From Cyanobacterium sp. Dongsha4 (GTDB lineage Bacteria; Cyanobacteriota; Cyanobacteriia; Cyanobacteriales; Cyanobacteriaceae), in NCBI RefSeq assembly GCF_036345015.1, contig NZ_CP084098.1, positions 3,423,326 to 3,487,325 on the forward strand: 64,000 nt of DNA, given 5' to 3'. How positions within the stretch are numbered: position 1 is the first letter of the stretch; every line of letters begins with the position of its first letter. Of this stretch, positions 54,987 through 64,000 are shown piece after piece. Position numbers and translations under genes: made by a program. Under the pieces are notes generated by a model. That model ran no database searches and had not been told where the DNA came from. It saw nothing but the letters and a program-made list of their open reading frames with translations.

Positions 54987-56891
54987 ATGTTTCCAGAAGT
55001 ACTAATCCGCTACACTCCAAAATATAATGAAATTTCGGGAAAACATCGAAGAACAATACTCTTTTGTCTTGATGGTATTCTCTCGATTATTTCTTTACTC
55101 TTCGCACTCAGTAATTTTTATGGTCTTCCCCATAATTTTGGCTTATTTTTTGATTTTTTTCCATTATTTGCCATTTATATTGGTCTAAAACTTTTAATTT
55201 TCCGCTCATTTCACTTATATCGTTCTGTAATTAGATATACGGATCTGAGTTTAGTGTTCACAGTGACGAAGTCAGTTATAGTAAGTACTGTATGTGGAAT
55301 TTTCTTAGTTTCCATATTTGCTCCCGAAGAAATTGCCGAATCCGTTATTGTCATGGATGGGTTGACAGGGGTGGTTTTGGTTGTATTATTGAGAGTTATT
55401 CTTTTTTCTTTCATCAAATCAGTCAATCGCAAGAATAATACCACTATATCTGTACAAGAAAAATTAATTATATATGGGGCAGGTTCGGCTGGTTATCAAT
55501 TGGCTAAAAGTATAGAACATGAACCTAATTATGAAATAATCGGTTTTACTGATGACAATCCAGAACTACAGGGGCGCATTCTTTGTGACTTCCCTATTTT
55601 TTGTCCAAGAGACTTGTCTTTGGTATATGAAGAGAAGCATTTTGATAGCATTATCTTTGCTATTCCTAATCTAACAACATTAAGGCGTAGAGAAATAGTT
55701 GAAGATTTACAATCATTACCTGTTCAATTTAAAAGTATCCCTAATCTTAATGATGTTATTTCGGGCAAAACTTCTATCAAACAATTAGGGAATATAAATA
55801 TTAAATCTTTACTCGGTAGAGAGGAAATTAATCCGAAAAAAGATCTACTCAGATCAAACATAACCAATAAAACTGTTTTAGTTACAGGTGCTGGTGGTTC
55901 TATTGGTTCTGAATTGTGTCGTCAGATTATTCAACTACAACCAAAGTCAATTATTTTGTTTGAATTGAGTGAATTTGCTTTATACAGTATTGATTTAGAA
56001 TTAAGGGCAAGAGACTTTGATGTAACTATATATACTTATTTAGGAAGTATAACTGATGAGTCTTATTTTCTGGATATTTTGCAAAAACATCAAGTAGATA
56101 CTGTTTACCATGCGGCCGCTTATAAGCATGTTCCTCTAGTGGAAATAAATCCGTGTGTTGGGATATATAATAATGTTTTTGGTACTTTAGTCACAGCTCG
56201 AAGTGCGATCGCATCTGGGGTAAAAAATTATGTACTTATATCAACAGATAAAGCTGTTAGACCAACCAATGTAATGGGTGCAAGTAAAAGAATTGCGGAA
56301 CTAATCATACAGGCTTTAGCCGCCAGAGAAAATACGAAAACAATTATGACTATGGTACGCTTCGGTAATGTGTTAGGCAGTAGTGGTTCTGTCGTTCCAC
56401 GTTTTCGCCAACAGATTAGCGAAGGAAAGCCAATAACTTTAACCCATAAAGATATTACTCGTTATTTTATTTCTATACCAGAAGCAGTTAGTTTAGTTAT
56501 TCAAGCCGGTGCTATGGCAAAAGGAGGTGAAATCTTTTTGTTAGAAATGGGCAAACCTGTCAGAATATATGATTTAGCTGTGAAAATGATAGAATTGAGC
56601 GGAATGATTCCCGAAAAGGACATTCCTATTAAAATTGTCGGATTGAGACCGGGGGAGAAACTTTACGAAGAATTGTTAATAGATACAAATAAAAGTAATC
56701 CCACTCAACACCCTCAAATATTTTCGGGAAATGAACCAATGATGGAATGGGAAACTTTGAATTATCATTTAGAGAAATTATTGACTTATGCTGAACAAAA
56801 AAACTGTCAAAAAGTTATTGATATAGTAGAAATTTTGGTTCCAGAATATCAACCATCAAAAAGAAAAGAAGAATCAAAGTTGTCAAATTAG
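54987..56891 (+). CDS. Membrane NDP-sugar 4,6-dehydratase (WbpM/CapD/FlaA1 type)
   Basis: A 634-residue enzyme. Four N-terminal helices (~25-145) anchor it, a first Rossmann-like region follows (~155-280, LIIYGAGSAGYQLAKSIEHE), and the catalytic SDR domain (~290-600) has the NAD motif VTGAGGSIGSELCRQI (~299). The catalytic triad region STDKAVRPTNVMGASKR (~418-434) has Met where most SDRs have Tyr, the S-M-K form of large WbpM-like proteins. It turns UDP-GlcNAc into UDP-4-keto-6-deoxy-GlcNAc-type sugars, precursors of amino-deoxy sugars such as QuiNAc or FucNAc. It starts the rightward arm of the locus. Confidence 0.92.
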   Translation: MFPEVLIRYTPKYNEISGKHRRTILFCLDGILSIISLLFALSNFYGLPHNFGLFFDFFPLFAIYIGLKLLIFRSFHLYRSVIRYTDLSLVFTVTKSVIVSTVCGIFLVSIFAPEEIAESVIVMDGLTGVVLVVLLRVILFSFIKSVNRKNNTTISVQEKLIIYGAGSAGYQLAKSIEHEPNYEIIGFTDDNPELQGRILCDFPIFCPRDLSLVYEEKHFDSIIFAIPNLTTLRRREIVEDLQSLPVQFKSIPNLNDVISGKTSIKQLGNINIKSLLGREEINPKKDLLRSNITNKTVLVTGAGGSIGSELCRQIIQLQPKSIILFELSEFALYSIDLELRARDFDVTIYTYLGSITDESYFLDILQKHQVDTVYHAAAYKHVPLVEINPCVGIYNNVFGTLVTARSAIASGVKNYVLISTDKAVRPTNVMGASKRIAELIIQALAARENTKTIMTMVRFGNVLGSSGSVVPRFRQQISEGKPITLTHKDITRYFISIPEAVSLVIQAGAMAKGGEIFLLEMGKPVRIYDLAVKMIELSGMIPEKDIPIKIVGLRPGEKLYEELLIDTNKSNPTQHPQIFSGNEPMMEWETLNYHLEKLLTYAEQKNCQKVIDIVEILVPEYQPSKRKEESKLSN

Positions 56892-57115
56892 AAAATAATA
56901 CTTTATATTTATGGGGAAAGACTTTATAAAAGGCTAGTTCTTTTATTAATACTTAGGTAGATCTATTTAAACAAATTATCTTAATAATGAAAACTACTGA
57001 GATTATCAAAAATTTTTATTCTAGGAGAAACACTAAATAAAGACAATTTATCGTATGTTTTACCAAATATAAAAAATAAATATATATATATATAAATACC
57101 ATATAGTTTGTTGCT

Positions 57116-59383
57116 ATGTTTTTAAATAATCCCAATAATCCAGAAAAAGTTCCGGCTCAGATTGATACGCAGAGTAAATTACTTTATTTGAACTCTAATG
57201 ATGTTGACACTGATGATGAAATAGATATTGGTGAGCTGATAAGGTTACTCAGAAGAAGGGGCTTGATTATTTTGGGAACGACAATTGCTCTTGCCTCTTC
57301 GTTATCGGCTTGGATACTCGCAAAACCAACAGTGTATGAAGGGACTGCCACATTATTAGTTGAACCCTTGAACAAAGATAATGCAGATTTAAGTTTTATA
57401 ACTCCGATTAATCCTTTTAAATCCAATGAATTGGATTATCAAAGCCAGATAAATGTTTTAAAAAGTCCTTCGGTCATGAACACAATTGTTGAGCAAATTC
57501 AAGCTCGCTATCCGAAAGTCGTGTATAGAGCACCTGAGAATGAAGGGGAAGAAAATTTACAAACGAAACTTTCTGTTCAACAAGCTGAACAGACAAAAAT
57601 AATAGAAGTTAGCTATAAAGATAAGTCTGAGGAAAAAATACTATTTATCCTCAATCAAATAGTTGATGGTTATTTAGAGTATCAAGCCAAGGAATATGTG
57701 AGTAATCTTTCTCAGGCTATTGATTTTACTGAGGAACAAATCAGTAGAGTTCGCCTTGAAGTAGCAAGTTTAGAATCTCAACTAGAGAATTTTCAACAAA
57801 ATAATAACTTAATCGATCCAAATTCTCGCAATCAAGCCTTAACAACTCAAGCAACTTTTCTGGCAGAAGAAAGTGAAAAGGTTCAAATTGAACTTGATGG
57901 GATGAAAAAATTGGCTCAGGAGTTGGAACAAAAATTAAATTTAACACCCCAACAAGGGGTTATAGTGTCTCGTCTTAATACAGAACCGTACTACGCCAAG
58001 CTAATTGAGCAAATTAAGGAAACTGAAACCCAAATCGCTTTAGAAGGTTTACGTTTTGGCTTTGAACATCCCAGTGTAAAAACGTTAGTGGCAAAAAAAG
58101 ATGAGTTAGTTGCTTTGTTAAATCAAGAAACTCGTAAAATTCTTGGCTCTGGAAATTATAATCTTTCACTCGATTTTTTAACTTCTGTTTCTAATAATGT
58201 AGAAACTACTCAACAGTTTTTTGATGTTAATAATCAAATACAAGTTTTAGAAGCAAAACAAAGAGGTTTAGATGAGGCTTGGGAAAGACTCAATTCTCAA
58301 ATTAAAAATTTATCTACGACTAACAAAGAGTATTTTCAACTTCAAAGAGAATTAACTACGGCAAATGAGAGCTTGAATAGACTTTTAGCTCTTAATGAAA
58401 ATTTACAAATAGAGGTTGCAAGGCAGTCTTCTCCTTGGAAATTAATTACACCCATAGATGAAACTATTATTAAAGATGTGTCTGGCACATCAAGAAAAAT
58501 AGCTTTAATTTTGATTGCTAGTTTGTTTTCAGGAGCGGTGTTAGGCTTATTAGTTGATAAGTTAGATTCTTCTTTCCATACGGTAGAAGATGTTAAAAGT
58601 AGTGTTAAATTACCTTTGCTCGGAGTGATACCCCATAATAAATTTTTAACAGATATTACAAATAAGAAAAAGAAACGATCTGATAGCATTCCTAGTTTAA
58701 GCAGTAAAAGCGTCTTTGATGATGAGTCTATTACTTTTAGTTTAGATAGTTACTGCTCTTTATACACTAATATAAGTCTATTAAGTTCAGACACTTCTAT
58801 TCGTTCGATTGTGGTGGGAGCGGCAGAGGCTAGTGAAGGAAAATCGACTACATCTTTGTTTTTGGCAAAGGCGGCGGCACTTTTAGGGCAAAGAGTTTTA
58901 ATTGTGGATGCGGATATGCGAAAACCAAAAATTCATAATTATTTGGGGATCAAAAATAAAATTGGCTTGAGTAATTTAATTGCTGAAGATATACTCCCTG
59001 AAGATGTTATTCAGTCTTTTGATGATGGTCTTTCTGTGATTACTGCAGGTTCAAAACCTCCTAATCCTACCCGCCTAATCGCTTCTCGTAAGTGGCAAAC
59101 TCTGATGCAGAAGTTTAAGCAGGATTTCGATTTAGTAATTTATGATACTCCTCCTTTGATGGGTTTCTCTGATGGTAAAATATTGACTCCTCTTACGGAT
59201 GGTTTAGTTTTTGTGGTTAGAATTGGTAAAACTCGTCGTCCTAATGTACAACAGGTAATTAATGATTTACAGGTTTCTAAGTTGACAGTTTTGGGAATGG
59301 TGGCTAATGGTGTTAAAAATTATATGGGGGGTGCTTATTATGGTTATTACAATTACAAAAACTATTACAATGATGAGCGTTAG
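57116..59383 (+). CDS. Wzc-like chain-length protein with BY-kinase domain
   Basis: A 755-residue polysaccharide co-polymerase/tyrosine kinase. N-terminal Wzz domain with first membrane helix (~50-70, RGLIILGTTIALASSLSAWI), a long periplasmic coiled-coil part (~190-450), a second helix (~460-480, IALILIASLFSGAVLGLLVD) and the cytosolic BY-kinase: Walker A EASEGKST (~569-577), Walker A' VLIVDADMRKP and Walker B LVIYDTPPL. The C-terminus is a Tyr cluster (MGGAYYGYYNYKNYYNDER), the autophosphorylation tail. It controls chain length and export with Wzy. No Wza partner is in the window. Confidence 0.93.
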   Translation: MFLNNPNNPEKVPAQIDTQSKLLYLNSNDVDTDDEIDIGELIRLLRRRGLIILGTTIALASSLSAWILAKPTVYEGTATLLVEPLNKDNADLSFITPINPFKSNELDYQSQINVLKSPSVMNTIVEQIQARYPKVVYRAPENEGEENLQTKLSVQQAEQTKIIEVSYKDKSEEKILFILNQIVDGYLEYQAKEYVSNLSQAIDFTEEQISRVRLEVASLESQLENFQQNNNLIDPNSRNQALTTQATFLAEESEKVQIELDGMKKLAQELEQKLNLTPQQGVIVSRLNTEPYYAKLIEQIKETETQIALEGLRFGFEHPSVKTLVAKKDELVALLNQETRKILGSGNYNLSLDFLTSVSNNVETTQQFFDVNNQIQVLEAKQRGLDEAWERLNSQIKNLSTTNKEYFQLQRELTTANESLNRLLALNENLQIEVARQSSPWKLITPIDETIIKDVSGTSRKIALILIASLFSGAVLGLLVDKLDSSFHTVEDVKSSVKLPLLGVIPHNKFLTDITNKKKKRSDSIPSLSSKSVFDDESITFSLDSYCSLYTNISLLSSDTSIRSIVVGAAEASEGKSTTSLFLAKAAALLGQRVLIVDADMRKPKIHNYLGIKNKIGLSNLIAEDILPEDVIQSFDDGLSVITAGSKPPNPTRLIASRKWQTLMQKFKQDFDLVIYDTPPLMGFSDGKILTPLTDGLVFVVRIGKTRRPNVQQVINDLQVSKLTVLGMVANGVKNYMGGAYYGYYNYKNYYNDER

Positions 59384-59412
59384 GGGTGTTTAAAAATTAA
59401 GGGTAGAAATTT

Positions 59413-60081
59413 TTAGTTTTCGAGCATTTGTGCGATCGCACCTAGTTTTTGTAAACTAATGAGGGCATTTTTAATTAATTTTACTGCCTTCCACGGTTCT
59501 TTTAAAAATGCGATCGCAACTTTCCCGTTATTTAATTTGCCATCAAGAGTAATAGCTGAATTCAAATCAGGTACATCATCATCATAATTATCGCTAACAA
59601 CCCTAATCACCGAAACAGACTGAAAATAATTTAAAAGAGCAAAACTTTCCATATCCACGATAGACGCACTGGTTTCTTGAAACAGGCTCTTTTTTTGACT
59701 AGATTTGTTAATTAATGTATTAGTAGTTAACCCCTTTACTGAAGAACAATTTAACTTATTTTTCAGATATTTATTTAACTGTGAATCACAATTTTTAGTG
59801 ACGACATTACCTTCATCTAAATAACAACAACTTTCATAAATAACCACATCTCCCACTGAATAATTAGGGCATAAACCTCCTCCCAAACCGATTAAAAGAA
59901 TAGATTTGTCTTTGGGAATTTGACTATTTTTTAAGAGATTATTAACTGGGTTAATTCCGATGGGAATAGGAAAAATTTTACTCTTTAAATCAGATGAGAA
60001 TAAACTTTTTTGAAGGGCTTTTAACTCTTCTCCATCGCACACAAAAATATAATCAATCATGGCTCTCTTACTGCTCGTCAT
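59413..60081 (-). CDS. Nucleoside phosphorylase-family protein
   Basis: A 222-residue protein of the PNP/UDP family. It shows ILLIGLGGGLCPNYSVGDVVI (~60-80), the base-binding-loop region typical of this fold, and SIVDMESFALLNYFQ (~140), the equivalent of the DMEGAA motif of MTA/SAH nucleosidases. A catalytic Asp equivalent may be VVSDNYDDD (~162). Possible roles are MTA/SAH nucleosidase or a phosphorylase of the type found with hopanoid genes; substrate is open. An alternative start MIDYIFVCDG lies seven codons inside (60060). It converges on the Wzc-like gene with a 29-bp gap. Confidence 0.7.
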   Translation of the reverse strand: MTSSKRAMIDYIFVCDGEELKALQKSLFSSDLKSKIFPIPIGINPVNNLLKNSQIPKDKSILLIGLGGGLCPNYSVGDVVIYESCCYLDEGNVVTKNCDSQLNKYLKNKLNCSSVKGLTTNTLINKSSQKKSLFQETSASIVDMESFALLNYFQSVSVIRVVSDNYDDDVPDLNSAITLDGKLNNGKVAIAFLKEPWKAVKLIKNALISLQKLGAIAQMLEN

Positions 60082-60100
60082 GTAAATTATTGGTTAGGAA

Positions 60101-60125
60101 AAGGTGTCAGGTGGCAGGTTTAACG
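60101..60125 (+). repeat. CAGGT-type repeat
   Basis: AGGTGTCAGGTGGCAGGTTT is one more copy of the short intergenic repeat word found at 1270-1300, 1444-1464, 12150-12175 and 28018-28040. It lies in the gap between the phosphorylase-family gene and gdhA. Confidence 0.5.
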
Positions 60126-60254
60126 GTTAAATAATAAATATTAACTTATAACAATTAATTTTTATTAATTGATCATAGCTACTGTAGAAGAGCCTTATTT
60201 TATAATAAATTATCATAACTATTGCCAAAGAGTAAAAGACCTGATTTATTTTTC

Positions 60255-61535
60255 TCAACTCATATAGTAATCCCTTGTACCCTTAGCGGACATAGCCATA
60301 TTTAAACGATTTAAACCATGAATATAAGCACAGGTGCGGAAAGAAACCCCTAATTCTTGATGAATTTTCCAAACTGCTTCTGCTTCCTCAATCATCTTTT
60401 CTTTTAATTTTTCTTGAACCTCTTTCAAAGTCCAATATAAGCCATTACGATTTTGCACCCACTCCAAATAACTAACTGTAACTCCCCCTGCATTAATCAA
60501 AATATCAGGGAAAACGTGAATACCTTTATCTTCTAGTATTTTATCCGCCTCAGAAGTAATTGGACCATTTGCTACTTCAAAAATAAATTTTGCCCTTACT
60601 TGAGGCGCATTTTCTACCGTTATTTGTTTTTCCAATGCCGCAGGAATCAACACATCCACATCAAGGGTTAAAAGTTGTTCGTTAGTAATGTTCTCATGCT
60701 CAACTATATTGCAAACGGTATTATGACAATAGACTCCTTTAATGGAAAGATGCTTTTTTTTATATTCTCTGATGCTGGAAATATCTAAACCGTGAGGAGA
60801 ATAAATCCCCCCCTGAGAATCGCTAACCGCAACCACTTTATAACCAGATTTAGCCAATAAATGGGCAATTTCCGCTCCTGCATTACCAAATCCTTGGACG
60901 GCAACCGTTGTTGTTTCAGGTTTTTGATTAAATTGAGGTAAAACGCTATTGATGACGTAAAAAGCTCCTGTAGCAGTGGCTGTATCCCTTCCTTGCGAAC
61001 CTCCCATAGTTAAAGGTTTTCCTGTCACCACTCCGGGGGAAAGACGACGACGAATAATGCTATATTGATCCATCATCCACCCCATAATCATCTCATTGGT
61101 GTAAACATCTGGAGCTAAAATATCCACATCTGGCCCAATAAAATCTGCGATCGCCTCTATGTAACCTCTGCTTAACCTTTCTAACTCAGCCTTAGATAAC
61201 AATTTCGGATTAACAGTAATTCCCCCCTTAGCACCCCCAAAAGGCAAATTAAGCAAAGCACACTTAAACGTCATCCAAAAAGCCAGAGATTGCACTTCAT
61301 CCAAACACACAGAAGGATGATAACGAACACCACCTTTTCCCGGACCCCTTGTGTCGTCATAACGAACCCGATAACCCTGAAAAATTTTTAAAGAACCATC
61401 ATCCATTCTCACGGGAATAGAAACACTAAGACTAGCTTTAGGATACTTTAATCTTTCACTTGCGTCCTCGGAAATAATTACATATTGTAAGGCTTTTTCC
61501 AATCTGAGACTTGCATCGGCAAATAGAGAGGACAT
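60255..61535 (-). CDS. gdhA: Glutamate dehydrogenase (Glu/Leu/Phe/Val family)
   Basis: A 426-residue NAD(P)-dependent glutamate dehydrogenase, which interconverts 2-oxoglutarate plus ammonia and glutamate. The substrate domain has GPGKGGVRYHP (~64-74) and the catalytic Lys in LPFGGAKGGITVNP (K103). The nucleotide domain has VAVQGFGNAGAEIAHLLAKS (~215), and the SDSQG that follows ends in a Ser rather than an Asp region, so NADP use is possible. Length and domain order are those of the hexameric short form. It may help assimilate ammonium besides GS-GOGAT. Confidence 0.92.
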   Translation of the reverse strand: MSSLFADASLRLEKALQYVIISEDASERLKYPKASLSVSIPVRMDDGSLKIFQGYRVRYDDTRGPGKGGVRYHPSVCLDEVQSLAFWMTFKCALLNLPFGGAKGGITVNPKLLSKAELERLSRGYIEAIADFIGPDVDILAPDVYTNEMIMGWMMDQYSIIRRRLSPGVVTGKPLTMGGSQGRDTATATGAFYVINSVLPQFNQKPETTTVAVQGFGNAGAEIAHLLAKSGYKVVAVSDSQGGIYSPHGLDISSIREYKKKHLSIKGVYCHNTVCNIVEHENITNEQLLTLDVDVLIPAALEKQITVENAPQVRAKFIFEVANGPITSEADKILEDKGIHVFPDILINAGGVTVSYLEWVQNRNGLYWTLKEVQEKLKEKMIEEAEAVWKIHQELGVSFRTCAYIHGLNRLNMAMSAKGTRDYYMS

Positions 61536-61693
61536 AAATTTAGACCTACCAAATTTAACATGGATAAATCTATCATAACCTCAGTTAGGGGTTCGTTTGT
61601 TAAGAGTTAGAAGTTATTAATTATCAACTATTTACCTTTGCCCGTTTGATCGCATTTTTGAACACAAATAATTTTGTAATCTGCTATGTCACT

Positions 61694-62692
61694 CTAATGC
61701 TCATAATTTTGGACTAACTCTATTAAAGCTCGGACTTCTTTCGTTCCTTCAGAAGACTTAAAAGTAAGAGGAAACTTACCTGAAGTTAACAATCTTAAAC
61801 CAAGGGGTGCAATACTTAATAATCCTCTTAAATCACGAAAATAATTACCCACAACCATCAAACCAAACTTTCGCTCATCAATCCAGCCCCCATCTTTTAC
61901 TAAACTAACTAAAACCTTGCGATGACGAATTGCACGACTGGAATTAATATCTTTTTCCTCTAAAATTATGCCTTTGATTTTACTAATTTGATCTAAAGGG
62001 GCAACTCCCATAGGGCAAACTTCATTACATAAATAACAACGAGTACAACCCCAAACACCCTCCTCAATATTATTATATTTTTCAATTCTATTTTCTCTAT
62101 TTTCATCACGGGAATCATCCATAAGACGATAACTTTTTGCTAAGGCATGAGGTCCCACAAAAAGGGAATTAACCTCTTTCGCATTACATTCAGAATAACA
62201 AGCCCCACACATAATGCAATTGCCAGTTTCTTCTAATAATTTTCTTTCTTCTGGAGTTTGTAAAAACTCTTTTTCTGGAGTATTTCGAGAAGAAGTACAA
62301 ACATAAGGTTCTATTTTTTCTAAGTCTTGCCAAAAATTGCTCATGTCCACAACTAAATCTTTCAAGACAGGTAAATTATTGAGAGGAGAAATAACAATTT
62401 CAGGAATATTTTGTGATTTACTAAGGGGGTTTTTCTCAATTTCCCCACCAACATTTTCCTTACAAGCTAAAGCGGATCTTCCATTTATTTTTATGGCACA
62501 ACTACCGCAAATAGTATTACGACAATTCTTACGAAAAGTTAAGCTACCATCTAACTCCCACTTAATTTTATCCAAACATTCTAAAATGGTATTGCCCTTA
62601 TTTACTTCTATGGTGTAGCTTTGAAATTGAGGGGAAAAATCAGGCTTTTGACGCAAAATTTTGAAGGTAACTTTCATCTCAAGTAATGCCAT
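61694..62692 (-). CDS. sdhB: Succinate dehydrogenase/fumarate reductase iron-sulfur subunit
   Basis: A 332-residue SdhB, longer than the usual ~240-260 because of a C-terminal extension, as in other cyanobacteria. The [2Fe-2S] ligands are in CRNTICGSCAIKINGRSALA followed by C (~57-77). The [4Fe-4S] and [3Fe-4S] ligands are in CIMCGACYSECNA (~158) and CTRCYLCNEVCPMG (~213). It passes electrons from the flavoprotein SdhA to quinone at the thylakoid membrane. SdhA is not adjacent, which is normal for cyanobacteria. A second possible start MKVTFKILRQ lies five codons in. Confidence 0.93.
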   Translation of the reverse strand: MALLEMKVTFKILRQKPDFSPQFQSYTIEVNKGNTILECLDKIKWELDGSLTFRKNCRNTICGSCAIKINGRSALACKENVGGEIEKNPLSKSQNIPEIVISPLNNLPVLKDLVVDMSNFWQDLEKIEPYVCTSSRNTPEKEFLQTPEERKLLEETGNCIMCGACYSECNAKEVNSLFVGPHALAKSYRLMDDSRDENRENRIEKYNNIEEGVWGCTRCYLCNEVCPMGVAPLDQISKIKGIILEEKDINSSRAIRHRKVLVSLVKDGGWIDERKFGLMVVGNYFRDLRGLLSIAPLGLRLLTSGKFPLTFKSSEGTKEVRALIELVQNYEH

Positions 62693-63001
62693 TATTTGTA
62701 AACTTATTTATATTGTGTTGTTTTCTTTTGTTAGTGACAAGGTTCTACTGCTTAATTTTTGTAAAACTGTTTTGTGAAGGTAATAATTTTATTTTTATGT
62801 TTTTCTTTATCTATGAATTGTCATGGACAAAGAATAGTTATTCCTTTGACTAATGAGCTATTTTCATAAATCTATAACTTTATCAGGTAAATTATTAATA
62901 ATTTTAGAAAAAAGTTGTTTTCAACGATGATTTAATGAAAATTTTTTGTTATGATAAAATATCGAGATAAATAAAAATAAGAAAACAGGAAGAAAACAAT
63001 T
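62693..63001. other. AT-rich promoter region of the cyAbrB gene
   Basis: About 310 bp with no gene. TTATGATAAAATATCG near 62950 contains a plausible -10 word (TATGATAAAAT) about 50 bases before the ATG, and GGAAG lies 8 bases upstream of the start as ribosome site. Nothing else recognised. Confidence 0.4.
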
Positions 63002-63379
63002 ATGGGTGAATCAAATCCTACTCCTTTGGAGGGAAAAGAATTATTACAAAAAGTTAAAGAGTTATCGGATATTCCCCGTCGTCAAAGAGCAAAAGAATGT
63101 GGTTATTATACCATAGGAAAAAATGGTAAAGAAAGAGTAAATTTAACTGCTTTTTATGATGCTGTGTTAGCCGCAAAAGGTGTGCCTTTAGACCCAGAAA
63201 GAACTAAAGATGGTCGTGGTAGAGAAGCAACTTTCCGAGTTAGCGTTCATAAAAATGGTCAAATTGTTATCGGTTCAAGTTATACCGAGAAAATGGGTTT
63301 AAAACCGGGGGATGAATTTGAAATTAAGTTGGGTTACAAACATATCCACTTAAGACAGTTAGATGAAGATGAAGCCTAA
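63002..63379 (+). CDS. Cyanobacterial AbrB-like transcription regulator (cyAbrB)
   Basis: A 125-residue cyAbrB protein. The N-terminal half (GKELLQKVKELSDIPRRQRA, then KECGYYT) and the C-terminal SpoVT/AbrB-like domain (ATFRVSVHKNGQIVIGSSYT followed by EKMGLKPGDEFEIKLGYKHI) match the two ubiquitous cyanobacterial paralogues cyAbrB1 and cyAbrB2. Which one this is cannot be told with certainty. They bind DNA broadly and tune carbon and nitrogen metabolism genes and hydrogenase expression. Stand-alone gene. Confidence 0.93.
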   Translation: MGESNPTPLEGKELLQKVKELSDIPRRQRAKECGYYTIGKNGKERVNLTAFYDAVLAAKGVPLDPERTKDGRGREATFRVSVHKNGQIVIGSSYTEKMGLKPGDEFEIKLGYKHIHLRQLDEDEA

Positions 63380-63478
63380 AAGTAAAAGTTATTTCTGTTA
63401 ATAATCAGTAAGTTATTGACACTTGAATTTAATCTAAAATTTATTCAATTAAATGATTAAATATTGCGAGTGGCTTTT

Positions 63479-64000
63479 ATGACTGATTATTGGTCTAGTT
63501 TTAATTCTTTGGGCAAAATAATTATTTTCCTGACAATTTGGGCGGTTATCTGGTTTCCCATCGCATTACCTTTAATTAAGCTAATCAAATGGACAAATAC
63601 CGCTCCAAACGAAAATACAAGCAAGAAACTAACTCTTATTTTCTCCCTTTATCTACTAATACCCTTTCTAATTCTAGGATTAACTAAGATAGAGGGTATT
63701 ACTCTGGAACAAATAGGGATAATTTTCCAAGTTAGATTATTTAAGTCTATCTTATTCGGATATGGTTTGAGTATTTTTACTTTGTTCTTAATTTATTTTT
63801 GGGAATGGGGTTTAAATTGGATTACATGGAAAAGTATTATAAATCAACCTCAAAGCCCCAGTTTATTGACAACATTGCCTTTACTGGGGTTTGTTAGTAT
63901 TTTTATTGCCAGTATCGAGGAATTAGTTTTTAGGGGTATATTTGTTAATTTCTTGAAGGAAGATTTTTCGTTGTGGTTAACAGCAATTATTTCTAGTTTG
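63479..64000 (+). CDS. CPBP-family intramembrane metalloprotease, N-terminal part
   Basis: The first 174 codons of a membrane protein that runs off the window. Several hydrophobic helices (IIIFLTIWAVIWFPIALPLI; FSLYLLIPFLILGL; ILFGYGLSIFTLFLIYFW) precede SIEELVFRGIFVNFL, which carries the EExxxR motif of CPBP (CAAX-processing or bacteriocin-processing, Abi) proteases. The second motif with the catalytic histidines lies outside. Such proteins in cyanobacteria are of unknown substrate. The ATG at 63479 follows GGCTTTT without a clear ribosome site. Confidence 0.85.
   Translation, partial: MTDYWSSFNSLGKIIIFLTIWAVIWFPIALPLIKLIKWTNTAPNENTSKKLTLIFSLYLLIPFLILGLTKIEGITLEQIGIIFQVRLFKSILFGYGLSIFTLFLIYFWEWGLNWITWKSIINQPQSPSLLTTLPLLGFVSIFIASIEELVFRGIFVNFLKEDFSLWLTAIISSL

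Overview
The window is about 64 kb of cyanobacterial chromosome. Direct markers are psbB and psbT, a psbA (D1) remnant, acyl-ACP reductase, a flavodiiron protein with the three-domain oxygenic-phototroph layout, cyAbrB, a lumenal pentapeptide protein, and many copies of the HIP1 palindrome GCGATCGC. The AT-rich sequence and gene mix suggest a unicellular Cyanobacterium/Geminocystis-like organism; that placement is inference. No rRNA, tRNA or CRISPR array was seen.

Layout. 0-6.2 kb: end of ahcY, lumenal pentapeptide protein, a truncated four-helix-bundle gene among MITE-like repeats, a large hybrid histidine kinase and a convergent DUF4332 gene. 6.5-14.3 kb: core genes psbB-psbT, nrdR, rpsA, ffh and a mutT-type Nudix gene. 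14.3-18.7 kb: accessory stretch (HNH nuclease, KGK protein, dynamin-like GTPase, P-loop kinase, two gene remnants). 18.7-34.1 kb: transport and metabolism (RCK-pore-RCK protein, accB/efp, CPA1 antiporter, cNMP-binding/C39-like ABC exporter, flavodiiron protein, sugar ABC permease, aar, S4-domain protein and mntP). 34.1-36 kb: Rpn-type nuclease and sugar epimerase.

36.2-38.9 kb is an insertion-sequence scar. A psbA copy with the signature residues of the low-oxygen D1' isoform is cut after helix D by an apparently intact IS982-family element. Decayed IS5-like and IS630-like transposase genes follow.

38.9-59.4 kb is a surface-polysaccharide locus: four GT4 glycosyltransferases, three sulfotransferases, two methyltransferases, an MBOAT acyltransferase with an SGNH-like partner, a Wzy-like polymerase and an ABC exporter run leftward, and a WbpM/CapD-like dehydratase and a Wzc-like kinase run rightward. 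Together they predict export of a sulfated, methylated and probably O-acylated glycan. No priming transferase, Wza-type outer-membrane exporter or Wzx is in view. HIP1 is absent from about 35.1 to 53.7 kb although it occurs about every 1.6 kb elsewhere, which suggests the scar and most of the locus were acquired.

59.4-64 kb returns to metabolism and regulation: a nucleoside phosphorylase-family protein, glutamate dehydrogenase, the succinate dehydrogenase Fe-S subunit, cyAbrB and the start of a CPBP membrane protease.

Repeats are prominent between genes: a 174-bp MITE with perfect 9-bp target duplications, short elements whose ends resemble the IS982 inverted repeats, a conserved palindrome found twice, and degenerate CAGGT- and GGGG-rich modules.
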